Shown: one piece after another, positions 7,116 through 14,325 of the stretch | Numbering within the stretch: position 1 is the first letter of the stretch | Layout: every line of letters starts with the position of its first letter | Program-made: the position numbers and the translations under genes | Source of the DNA: Clostridia bacterium | GTDB taxonomy: Bacteria; Bacillota; Clostridia; Oscillospirales; Acutalibacteraceae | Assembly: GCA_017397125.1 (NCBI GenBank) | Contig: JAFQKB010000057.1 | Location: 1 to 45,870, forward strand | Direction: 5' to 3' | DNA length: 45,870 bases | Notes under the pieces: model-generated | The model's input: the letters and a program-made list of their open reading frames with translations, nothing else | The model's database searches: none | Told to the model about the DNA's origin: nothing

Positions 7116-8349
7116 GGTTAAGATCCTCTCTAATCCAACGTACAATTTCGTCAACCGTGCCGTCCGCCTCCACGTGACGGTCACAACAGCCGGTATAGAT
7201 TTCGTATCGCTCCCGATACCGACGCTCCAGATCCGCCCGATTGGAGGATAGGGGCCGGTCGTCGGTAGTCACCAGTTTATCTAAAGAACGATCCAAAAAG
7301 TAGATGCGGCCATTCTCTTTTAATAACTGCACGTTTTCGGGCCTTAGCACCGCACCGCCGCCGGTGGCAATCACCGTGCGCTGGCAAGTTGCCAGGCCCC
7401 GAATCGCCGCCGTCTCCAGATCTCTGAATCCGCGCTCCCCCACCGACGCAAAAATCTCCGGTATGGGGCGCTTTTCCTCCGCCACGATATAGGCGTCTGT
7501 ATCCGCAAAATCATAGTCCAGGGCCTGTGCCAGACGCTTGCCAACCGTGGTTTTGCCGCAGCCCGGCATACCCACCAGCACCACGTTCTGCTTTTCGCGC
7601 AGTAGCTCCTCATATACGGTGTTTATCTTATCCTGGTCGATGGCTTCCCCGGTGAACAAGCCGGCCGCATACACCGCCTGTGCAACCAGCATATACAAGC
7701 CGCCCCGGGCCGGAATGCCCCGTGCCAGCGCATCGCAAACCAATTTGGTGCGCAGAGGATTATACACCACATCAAACACTCCCTCCAGAGAGGGAAAGTC
7801 CGCAACGTCCACGGCACTTACACCTATATGGGGATACATACCGCAGGGCGTGGTGTTGATGATAAAAGCTGCATCGCCATGCCGTTGCTTGGCCTGGGCA
7901 TAGGTGATACAACCCTCCCGGGCCGTGCGGGACACGCGAACAGCCAGTCCGCAGCCCAACGACTGCGCCGCGGCGAAGGCCGTCTTAGAAGTACCGCCGC
8001 TGCCGAGGATCAAAACCTTCTTGCCCGTCAGGTCAGCGCCGCAATGACGGATCAGCGCACACAGTCCGGGAAGGTCCGTGTTATAGCCGTACAGCACCCC
8101 ATCCCGATTGACAACGGTGTTCACCGCGCCGATGCAGCGGGCCGTTTCGTCCACGCGGTCGAGGTGCGGAATCACCGTTTCCTTATACGGTATGGTGACG
8201 TTGATGGCACTGAAATCGCGACGGGATAGAAAATCCGCGATTTCACTTGGGGCTATTTCTTTCAATTCGTATTCATAATCGTACAACCGATTGTGTATTT
8301 CCTTGGAAAAGCTGTGAGAAAGTCGCTCTCCGATCAGTCCGTACCTCAT
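7096..8349 (-). CDS. aroE/aroK: Bifunctional shikimate dehydrogenase / shikimate kinase (AroE-AroK fusion)
   Basis: One 417-residue chain with two pathway enzymes. Residues 1 to about 250 are shikimate dehydrogenase: SHSFSKEIHN (11-20), NVTIPYKET with catalytic K56, GAVNTVV, NTDLPG with D92, and the NADP loop GSGGTSKTA (117-124). Residues about 253-417 are shikimate kinase: Walker A GMPGCGKTT (260-268), DTDAYI (284-289), GERGFRD, ATGGGAVLRPENV, and the lid DDRPLS. Linker residues 240-255 are helical-looking, and there is no stop or internal SD between the domains, so the fusion seems genuine. The ATG at 8349 overlaps the aroC stop (ATGA). It catalyses two consecutive steps from 3-dehydroshikimate to shikimate 3-phosphate. 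Confidence 0.93.
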   Translation of the reverse strand: MRYGLIGERLSHSFSKEIHNRLYDYEYELKEIAPSEIADFLSRRDFSAINVTIPYKETVIPHLDRVDETARCIGAVNTVVNRDGVLYGYNTDLPGLCALIRHCGADLTGKKVLILGSGGTSKTAFAAAQSLGCGLAVRVSRTAREGCITYAQAKQRHGDAAFIINTTPCGMYPHIGVSAVDVADFPSLEGVFDVVYNPLRTKLVCDALARGIPARGGLYMLVAQAVYAAGLFTGEAIDQDKINTVYEELLREKQNVVLVGMPGCGKTTVGKRLAQALDYDFADTDAYIVAEEKRPIPEIFASVGERGFRDLETAAIRGLATCQRTVIATGGGAVLRPENVQLLKENGRIYFLDRSLDKLVTTDDRPLSSNRADLERRYRERYEIYTGCCDRHVEADGTVDEIVRWIREDLNHENSGD

Positions 8350-9440
8350 ACCGCACCCAACCAATCCGTGCCATAACGACCAGCCAGCAGATCGCAAAGA
8401 GCCAACGCTACCACACAGTCCGCCACTACGGCGGCCCGATGGACGATGCACGGGTCATGGCGTCCCTTAGCTTCCAACTGGGCATTGGTGCCGTCGATCA
8501 GATCCACCGAGTCCTGACAGAGGCCGATGGTGGGAGTGGGCTTCACCGCGCAACGCACCACCACCGGCATACTGTTGGTGATGCCACCGTTGATGCCGCC
8601 GTTGTGGTTGGTGACGGTGACGATCCGGCCATCCACCACGCGAAACGCATCGTTGGCGGCAGAGCCGGTCGTATCCGCCAGGGCAAAGCCGTCGCCGAAT
8701 TCCACGCCCTTGATGGCCGGAATGGAAAACAATGCGTGGGAGAGAACGCCCTCCACGGTGTCAAACCAGGGCTCGCCCACTCCGACGGGCAAGCCGGTGA
8801 CCACCGTCTCCAGCACGCCGCCGACACTGTCCTTGTTTTCTCTAGCATTCAAAATCCGCTCGGTCATAGCCGCCTCGGCGGACGGGTCCAAAACCGGAAA
8901 TCCACCGGCAGCAAGCCTATCCATATCCACACACAGATTCTCAAAAGGTCGGTCCTCTACTCCGCCCAGGCGAGAGACGTGGGTCGCCACACGGATACCT
9001 TTAGCGGCCAGCGCCGGAATCACAAGGGCGCCGGCGGCCACCAGCGCCGCCGTAACGCGGCCGCTGAAATGGCCACCGCCCCGGTAATCCTCATAACCAT
9101 GGTATTTGCAGGCAGCCGTATAGTCCGCATGTCCGGGGCGGACCAGACGGCGTTGGGCCGTATAATCGGCAGAGCGGGTGTCCTCGTTGGGGATGCGAAT
9201 GCACACCGGGGTGCCGGTGGTCTTACCTTCAAACACGCCACTCTCGATGACAAAGCGGTCCGCCTCCTGCCGGGCAGTCGAAATCCTACCCTGAGGACGG
9301 CGCCGGGTCAGCATAACCGCAATGAAATCCTCATCCACCGGCAGACCGGGAGCCAAGCCGTCCACGACAGCACCGACAGAGGCGCCGTGGCTCTCGCCAA
9401 ACAGCGTTACCGATACGTTATGTCCGAATGTGTTTTTCAT
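8346..9440 (-). CDS. aroC: Chorismate synthase
   Basis: A 364-residue FMN-dependent chorismate synthase, making chorismate from EPSP. Signature stretches: GESHGASVGAVVDGLAPG, RRRPQGRISTARQEAD, HADYTAACKYHGYEDYRGGGHFSGR with its conserved Arg/His, and NHNGGINGGITNSMPV, followed by the C-terminal RHDPC. It overlaps its neighbours by four bases on both sides: aroB upstream and aroE/aroK downstream. Confidence 0.96.
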   Translation of the reverse strand: MKNTFGHNVSVTLFGESHGASVGAVVDGLAPGLPVDEDFIAVMLTRRRPQGRISTARQEADRFVIESGVFEGKTTGTPVCIRIPNEDTRSADYTAQRRLVRPGHADYTAACKYHGYEDYRGGGHFSGRVTAALVAAGALVIPALAAKGIRVATHVSRLGGVEDRPFENLCVDMDRLAAGGFPVLDPSAEAAMTERILNARENKDSVGGVLETVVTGLPVGVGEPWFDTVEGVLSHALFSIPAIKGVEFGDGFALADTTGSAANDAFRVVDGRIVTVTNHNGGINGGITNSMPVVVRCAVKPTPTIGLCQDSVDLIDGTNAQLEAKGRHDPCIVHRAAVVADCVVALALCDLLAGRYGTDWLGAV

Positions 9441-10456
9441 GCTCCCAGCACCTCCCGAATCAGCTTTTCATATTCCATAAACGATATGTTTTTCAATTCA
9501 TACGTACCGATTTGCGGCACGTACACCACCGTAATGGTGTCGCCGGCCATCTTTTTATCATGCCGACAGGCATCCAAAACAGCCTCTGCGTCTCCCGCAA
9601 TTTCGGTGGGCAACCCTAGCCGCAGCAACAACGGAAGCAGCCGCTCCCGCACCGCCGGAGCGCACATAGGCACCATTCCCAGCGCCACACACTCACCGTG
9701 ATAATAGGTATCCATATCATTAACACACTCTATGGCGTGGGCCAGCGTGTGACCGAAATTGAGAATCTTACGCAGTCCTGCTTCGTGCTCGTCCTCTTCC
9801 ACCACCTGTTTCTTAATCAGCAATGCACGGTGGATGATCTCATCCAGCACCGAAGGCGATGACAGATCGGCAGTCTCAAACAATGTGAACAACTCGCTAT
9901 CGCTGGTCAGAGCCATTTTGACCGCCTCGGCCAGGCCGTTGGATACCTGTCGAGCAGGCAGTGTAGACAACGTATCCGGGTCGATCAGCACCGCCTTAGG
10001 CGGATAGAAAGCGCCCACCAGGTTTTTGAGCCCCATAAAGTCAATGGCGGTTTTTCCGCCAATGGAAGAATCCACCTGGGACAGAACGGTGGTGGGAATG
10101 TTATAATAATCAATACCGCGCATATAGGTGGCGGCCGCAAAGCCGGCCAGATCACCCACCACGCCACCGCCTACAGCCACCACGCAGTCCGTACGTGAGA
10201 ACCGATTCTCCACCAGCTTCTCCAGCAGCGCAGTGTAGGTGTGTATCTGCTTGGACTGCTCACCCTGGGGAATGGTGCACACCACCGGGTCGGCGCACTG
10301 TGACGCCACCGTTTGGGCATACACGGCCGGTACACCGCTGTCCGTGACGATCAGCACCTTACGCCGCAGATGGAGATATTGCCCGGAGCGGTTTAGAGCC
10401 CCACGCTCCAATCGGATGTCATAGGTGCCTTGTGAAGTTTTGACACAGAGAGTCAT
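9437..10456 (-). CDS. aroB: 3-dehydroquinate synthase
   Basis: A 339-residue NAD- and metal-dependent enzyme cyclising DAHP to 3-dehydroquinate. Seen: IPQGEQSKQ, VAVGGGVVGDLAGFAA, the hallmark PTTVLSQVDSSIGGKTAID, NGLAEAVKMAL (metal Glu) and ILNFGHTLAHAIE (metal His). The ATG at 10456 is preferred over an in-frame GTG at 10465 because GAGGA lies about nine bases upstream. It starts 12 bases after pheA and overlaps aroC by four. Confidence 0.95.
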   Translation of the reverse strand: MTLCVKTSQGTYDIRLERGALNRSGQYLHLRRKVLIVTDSGVPAVYAQTVASQCADPVVCTIPQGEQSKQIHTYTALLEKLVENRFSRTDCVVAVGGGVVGDLAGFAAATYMRGIDYYNIPTTVLSQVDSSIGGKTAIDFMGLKNLVGAFYPPKAVLIDPDTLSTLPARQVSNGLAEAVKMALTSDSELFTLFETADLSSPSVLDEIIHRALLIKKQVVEEDEHEAGLRKILNFGHTLAHAIECVNDMDTYYHGECVALGMVPMCAPAVRERLLPLLLRLGLPTEIAGDAEAVLDACRHDKKMAGDTITVVYVPQIGTYELKNISFMEYEKLIREVLGA

Positions 10457-10468
10457 AGTCAGCACTCC

Positions 10469-11557
10469 TCAGATATGTATCTCTTTCTCATAGCTGCCCA
10501 GCACCTTTACATGGCTGCAGCAGGTTTTCAGCTTGTTGAGCATCCGAGCGCCGTCCTCGCTGCTGAGATCGCCCTCGCCCTCGGCATAGAAATAATAATC
10601 CCAGATCAGCTCTTTGGTGGGACGACTCTTAAGAGCCCGAAGGTTGAAGCCATGCTCGCCGATCACCGAGATCGCCTTACCCAGCGAGCCGGCGGTGTTA
10701 TTCACCGTGAACAGCATGATGAAATGGTTGTCCTTGGGGCTGGGCGCCCGTCGTGCCCGGGAAAACACCGCAAAGCGGGTGGTGTTTTGGCTGCTCTCGT
10801 TGATGTGACCCTCCAGCTTGTTCAGGCCGAACTTGGCAGCAGCCTCCAGACTGCCGATGGCGGCCGTGTCCGGTCGTCCCATCTCCGCCACCTGGCGCAC
10901 CGCCACAGCGGTATTCACCGCCTCCACGGTGGCAAACCCATGGCGTTCAATAAAATCAGCGCACTGGCCCAGGGCCTGAGGATGGCTGATAACGGTTTTG
11001 ATATCCTCCAGAGCGGCACCCTTCACCGCCAGAAGATTCTGTACGATCTCCGCCTCATACACACCGGTCACGTACAGATTGCCGAAAAAGGCCAGATCCA
11101 GCACCTTGCTCACGTCGCCGTTATAGCTGTTCTCTACCGGAAGCAGCGCACAGTCGCAGGACCCATCCTCAACCGCCTTGTAGGCGGCGGCAAAATCGCC
11201 GTAGGGAACCGCCGTCGCGTCCGGGAATATCCGTTCGGCTGCTATGTTGGCAAAGGCGCCCTCCACACCGCTATACGCGACCCGCATGCCGTCCATCAGG
11301 CGGCGCTGCATATCCTTAGAGACCTCCATGGTGGAGCGCAAAAAACGCACGTAATGGGAACGGTATTCCTCGTTTTTGACAAGGGCGGAGTTTTTACGGA
11401 TCAGGTGCTCTTCGCGAGCCGGATCCTCCACCGGCACGCCGTGTTCCTTTTTATAAGCGGCAACGAGGCGCACCGCATCCATACGCTTTTCAAATAATTC
11501 TGCCATATCCCGGTCTACGTCGTTGATGAGCAGCCGGGCTTTTTCCAAATCGGTCAT
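10469..11557 (-). CDS. pheA: Bifunctional chorismate mutase / prephenate dehydratase (P-protein)
   Basis: A 362-residue enzyme committing chorismate to phenylalanine. Residues 1-85 are an AroQ-type chorismate mutase helix bundle (LINDVDRDMAELFEKRM). Residues 92-265 are prephenate dehydratase (AYSGVEGAFA, PVENSYNGDV, and the catalytic TRF at 260-262). Residues about 277-355 form an ACT regulatory domain with GSLGKAISVIGEHGFNL and KSRP in place of the common ESRP, pointing to feedback by Phe. It starts six bases after the aminotransferase stop, AAGGGG serving as SD. No prephenate dehydrogenase (tyrA) is in the operon. Confidence 0.96.
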   Translation of the reverse strand: MTDLEKARLLINDVDRDMAELFEKRMDAVRLVAAYKKEHGVPVEDPAREEHLIRKNSALVKNEEYRSHYVRFLRSTMEVSKDMQRRLMDGMRVAYSGVEGAFANIAAERIFPDATAVPYGDFAAAYKAVEDGSCDCALLPVENSYNGDVSKVLDLAFFGNLYVTGVYEAEIVQNLLAVKGAALEDIKTVISHPQALGQCADFIERHGFATVEAVNTAVAVRQVAEMGRPDTAAIGSLEAAAKFGLNKLEGHINESSQNTTRFAVFSRARRAPSPKDNHFIMLFTVNNTAGSLGKAISVIGEHGFNLRALKSRPTKELIWDYYFYAEGEGDLSSEDGARMLNKLKTCCSHVKVLGSYEKEIHI

Positions 11558-11563
11558 GATCCA

Positions 11564-12754
11564 TTACCCCTTGTTGTATTCCTCATACAGCGCCCGGAAG
11601 GCCGGCAGCGAGCGGCGAATCTGGTCGTTACTGACGCAATAGGCGATACGCACATATCCCGGCACGCCAAAATCGTCGCTGGGTACCAGCAGCAGCTCGT
11701 ACTTCTTAGCACGCTCGCAGAAGGCGGCCGCATCCGACTCCAACGCCCGAACGAAAAGATAAAAAGCACCGTCGGGTCGCACCGCCTCGTAACCCATCTC
11801 GGTCAGAGAGGAATACAACAGCGTGCGATTGGCGTCGTAAGCGGACAGATCCGGGGCCGTGCCGTCACAGGCGCCCACCGTCAGCTGCAGCAGACTGGGG
11901 GCACACACAAAGCCCAGACTGCGGCCGGCACCGCAGATGGCGGCGTACACGTCCCCGGCGCCCTCCATGCGGGGCGATACCAAAATATAGCCGATGCGCT
12001 CGCCGGGCAGAGACAGGGATTTGCTGTAGGAATAACACACCAGCGTATGATCGTAGTAGCAGGGAATGTACGGCACGTCCACGCCGCCGTACACCAGCTC
12101 CCGATAGGGCTCGTCGGCAATGATCGCAATCGGGCGACCGTACTGTGCGGATTTTTCGGTCAGCACATCCGCCAGGCGTCGGATACAGATCTCATCCAGC
12201 ACCACACCGGAGGGATTGTTGGGGGAATTGACGATGACGGCCCGGGTCTTCTCATTGATTGCCTCTGCCAACGCGCCAAAATCAATATCAAAGGTCCCCA
12301 TTCGTCCGGGCACGATCACCGGCACAGCGCCGGCATTGCGTACAAACACCTGGTACTCAGGGAAAAAGGGTGCCAGCAGGATCACCTCGTCCTCCGGACA
12401 GCAGATCGCCCGCAGAGAAATGGTCAGCGAAGCGGCAGCGCCGCAGGTCATATAGATGAGCGCCGGATTTACCTCTATACCAAAACGCTCGGAGACGTGG
12501 CCGGCGATGGTCTGACGCACGCCCATATCACCGGGCGCAGAAGTATAACCGTGCAGCAAAACGGGGTCGGTGTCAGCTATAAGCTTTTGCATAGTCTCCC
12601 CAACCACCGCCGGAGCGGGGATGCTGGGGTTGCCCAGGCTGAAATCAAATACGTTCTCTGCACCGATCTGGGTGCGGCGCACCTTGGCGTATTCAAATAT
12701 TTCACGGATAACGGAGCTCTTTTTGCCCAGAGCCAGCATTTCTTTAGATACCAT
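11564..12754 (-). CDS. PLP-dependent aminotransferase (class I/II), probably aromatic or aspartate type
   Basis: A 396-residue fold-type I aminotransferase. Seen: HGYTSAPGDMGVRQ, NSPNNPSG (177-184), ADEPYRELVY with D214, PLP lysine K245 in CYSYSKSLSLPGERIGYI, and R253. As first enzyme gene of the operon and just upstream of pheA, it most likely transaminates phenylpyruvate to phenylalanine, perhaps also prephenate or 4-hydroxyphenylpyruvate; sequence alone does not settle the substrate. The ATG at 12754 has AGGAG nine bases upstream; the ATG at 12763 touches the SD. The attenuator terminator lies only about 20 bases before the start. Confidence 0.88.
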   Translation of the reverse strand: MVSKEMLALGKKSSVIREIFEYAKVRRTQIGAENVFDFSLGNPSIPAPAVVGETMQKLIADTDPVLLHGYTSAPGDMGVRQTIAGHVSERFGIEVNPALIYMTCGAAASLTISLRAICCPEDEVILLAPFFPEYQVFVRNAGAVPVIVPGRMGTFDIDFGALAEAINEKTRAVIVNSPNNPSGVVLDEICIRRLADVLTEKSAQYGRPIAIIADEPYRELVYGGVDVPYIPCYYDHTLVCYSYSKSLSLPGERIGYILVSPRMEGAGDVYAAICGAGRSLGFVCAPSLLQLTVGACDGTAPDLSAYDANRTLLYSSLTEMGYEAVRPDGAFYLFVRALESDAAAFCERAKKYELLLVPSDDFGVPGYVRIAYCVSNDQIRRSLPAFRALYEEYNKG

Positions 12755-12773
12755 ATTACACATCTCCTAAAAT

Positions 12774-12825
12774 AAAAAAATCCGCACACCCTATACGCCG
12801 CACAAACGGCATAAATGGCTGCGGA
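12774..12825 (-). terminator. Attenuator terminator of the aromatic operon leader
   Basis: Minus strand: TCCGCA (12825-12820) pairs with TGCGGA (12786-12781), with an inner stem TATGCCG/CGGCGTA, followed immediately by seven U (12780-12774). It lies between the leader peptide and the aminotransferase gene. The first three bases of its 5' arm are also needed by the competing pairing at 12823-12833. Confidence 0.85.
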
Positions 12826-12890
12826 CTGTCCGTTGATTTGGTCACACAGAGGTGATCTCTCACATCTGTGCAGCCGAGCACGGACAGCCC
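12823..12890 (-). promoter_or_regulatory. Putative antiterminator structure of the aromatic leader
   Basis: On the minus strand GGGCTGTCCGT (12890-12880, inside the leader-peptide codons) can pair with ACGGACAGTCC (12833-12823), 11 pairs with one G-U. The loop between them holds a second perfect hairpin (12845-12870: CACAGA..TCTGTG with an inner GTGA-GAGA-TCAC). The distal arm takes TCC away from the terminator stem, so the two structures exclude each other. A ribosome waiting at the Phe/Tyr codons would leave the proximal arm free; one at the stop codon would cover it. Confidence 0.7.
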
Positions 12891-12928
12891 TTTGTAAAGC
12901 AATAATAAAAACCACTCTTAAAGAACAT
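12860..12928 (-). CDS. Phe/Tyr-rich leader peptide of the aromatic operon
   Basis: A 22-codon ORF ending in TGA. It begins M-F-F-K-S-G-F-Y-Y-C-F: Phe at positions 2, 3, 7 and 11 and Tyr at 8 and 9, so six of the first eleven codons are for the pathway's products. AAAGGAG (12944-12938) stands nine bases before the ATG, and a consensus promoter lies upstream. The second half (T-K-G-C-P-C-S-A-A-Q-M) is coded by the bases that form the proximal arm of the antiterminator. This is the design of pheA/trp-type attenuator leader peptides; the peptide itself probably has no other role. It overlaps no other plausible gene. Confidence 0.85.
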   Translation of the reverse strand: MFFKSGFYYCFTKGCPCSAAQM

Positions 12929-12965
12929 TGTTCCGCACTCCTTTCTAACGAACTTGATGCAAACA

Positions 12966-12994
12966 ATTTTATTACAATGACAAAAAAATGTCAA
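12966..12994 (-). promoter_or_regulatory. Promoter of the aromatic operon
   Basis: Minus strand TTGACA (12994-12989), 17-base spacer, TAAAAT (12971-12966). The expected start lies near 12959, giving an RNA leader of about 200 bases before the aminotransferase gene. Confidence 0.82.
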
Positions 12995-13040
12995 GTCACT
13001 ATCGCAAAAAAACACACATTTATTCACTTTTTGTGCAAGC

Positions 13041-13074
13041 AAAAAGGAGGTATGCCATAAAACGACATACCTCC
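13041..13074 (-). terminator. Terminator of the cytosolic SGNH hydrolase gene
   Basis: Stem GGAGGTATG/CATACCTCC with a U-run on the minus strand, eight bases after the gene's stop. It separates this gene from the aromatic-operon promoter. Confidence 0.85.
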
Positions 13075-13081
13075 TCCGCAA

Positions 13082-14176
13082 TTAAGACACAAACAAGCCG
13101 CCGCACCAGACGGTGTCCCCATTGGGAAGGATCTCGACAGTGTGCTCAGCCGCCTCGGCATCATCCAGAATAACAAAATTGGTGTAAATGCCACCGCGGA
13201 TCACGTACGGGGGCAGAGCCTTTTCCACGCCGTCCACCCGTACGGTCATTTTCAGATCGTCCGAATACGGTGTGCAGATGGGCAGGATCAGCCGCTTACC
13301 GGTGGCTTTCAGTACCAGGGGCTCCTCCCCCTCGTTTTGCCAGGAGCAGCACTCCTCCGTGAACACCTTAAAGCTGCCCATAGACAGCGGGGTTGTGTTT
13401 TCGCAGTGGAGCCACTTAGCATCCTTATACACATAAGGACGGAACGGCTCGGGAATCGGGAACTCTTCATTCTTGAGGGTATCCATAGCCGCATATACAT
13501 CGTTGAGATAGCTGGTGATAAACTCGCCTACAATGGCATGACCCTTGTCGGTTGGATGTACCCAGTCGGCGCAGATATCTCTCCACAGATACTGACCGTC
13601 GGGATTCTTCTCGGTTTTGACCTCCGGCCACACCGCATCAAGATAACTGATCATCGGCAGATTGTAGTGATTGCAGATCGGAATCTGATCCTCCTGAGCA
13701 TTGATCGGGCCCTCGCTCATCACAAACAGAACCAGCACAGCCGGCTTCGACTCGGCAGTAAGAATCTTATGGATCAAGCTGGCATACGCCTCTGCCTGGA
13801 AGTCCATGACCACGTCGTTAACGCCGAACTCAACAAGGATAAAATCCGGATTGTGGGACAGAAGCATCTCGTCCACGCGGTGAACACCCAGCAGACTGGA
13901 GGTGCCGCTGTAGCCGGCGTTAATGTAGGAAACGGTGGATCCCGGGAATGACTGTTCCCACCAGGTACGCAGAATACCGGCGTAGCTCTTCTCCTTAGTG
14001 GAAGCACAGGCGCCGTGGGTCACACTACCGCCAATAACACCAATGGTGATGGGTTTGCCGCTGTTAGCCTTGTCCATCACACGGGCGATACGGGCGGCAT
14101 TGCCGGCGGAAACCAGGGCGGTATCCAGCATATCCTGTCGAATACCCAAAGAAATGGCATTTTCGGTTAGTTTCAT
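13082..14176 (-). CDS. SGNH/GDSL-family hydrolase, no signal peptide
   Basis: A 364-residue putative esterase. The SGNH blocks are clear: GGSVTHG with nucleophile Ser51, the Gly block near NAGYSGTSS (86-94), GVND (118-121) with the oxyanion Asn, and DWVHPTDKGH with D204 and H207. The last 130 residues look like a beta-rich accessory domain. No signal peptide or membrane helix is present, so it should act in the cytosol, perhaps deacetylating imported sugars or oligosaccharides; the substrate is inference. AAGGAG lies eight bases before the ATG. It is close in sequence, blocks and C-terminus to the neighbouring lipoprotein (14326-16383), so the two arose by duplication. Confidence 0.85.
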   Translation of the reverse strand: MKLTENAISLGIRQDMLDTALVSAGNAARIARVMDKANSGKPITIGVIGGSVTHGACASTKEKSYAGILRTWWEQSFPGSTVSYINAGYSGTSSLLGVHRVDEMLLSHNPDFILVEFGVNDVVMDFQAEAYASLIHKILTAESKPAVLVLFVMSEGPINAQEDQIPICNHYNLPMISYLDAVWPEVKTEKNPDGQYLWRDICADWVHPTDKGHAIVGEFITSYLNDVYAAMDTLKNEEFPIPEPFRPYVYKDAKWLHCENTTPLSMGSFKVFTEECCSWQNEGEEPLVLKATGKRLILPICTPYSDDLKMTVRVDGVEKALPPYVIRGGIYTNFVILDDAEAAEHTVEILPNGDTVWCGGLFVS

Positions 14177-14209
14177 AGCAAATACTCCTTCCGGTGGATG
14201 TTTTTTACC

Positions 14210-14238
14210 ATTGTACCATTAAATTCCGCATTTTGCAA
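14210..14238 (-). promoter_or_regulatory. Promoter of the cytosolic SGNH hydrolase gene
   Basis: Minus strand TTGCAA (14238-14233), 17-base spacer, TACAAT (14215-14210). Confidence 0.7.
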
Positions 14239-14267
14239 ATCTTTTATTAATTTTTTATATACAAATA

Positions 14268-14299
14268 CAGCCCCGGACACCCATTGGTGTCCGGGGCTG
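14268..14299 (-). terminator. Terminator of the SGNH lipoprotein gene
   Basis: Arms CAGCCCCGGACACC and GGTGTCCGGGGCTG, 14 bp perfect, 26 bases after the stop. The U-run is weak. The core AGCCCCGGACAC is shared with the hairpin at 16553-16588. Confidence 0.75.
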
Positions 14300-14325
14300 A
14301 CTAACCTTTCGTTTCTTAATGCAGA

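Noticed and set aside
12754-12960. T-box riboswitch upstream of the aromatic operon
   Set aside because: The minus strand has AGGGTG near the terminator, slightly like a T-box, but the TGGNACCGCG core and specifier stem are missing, while a leader peptide with Phe/Tyr codons is present.
12931-13081. N-terminal extension of the leader peptide ORF to 73 codons
   Set aside because: It would start upstream of the promoter and inside the preceding terminator; the ATG at 12928 has the SD.
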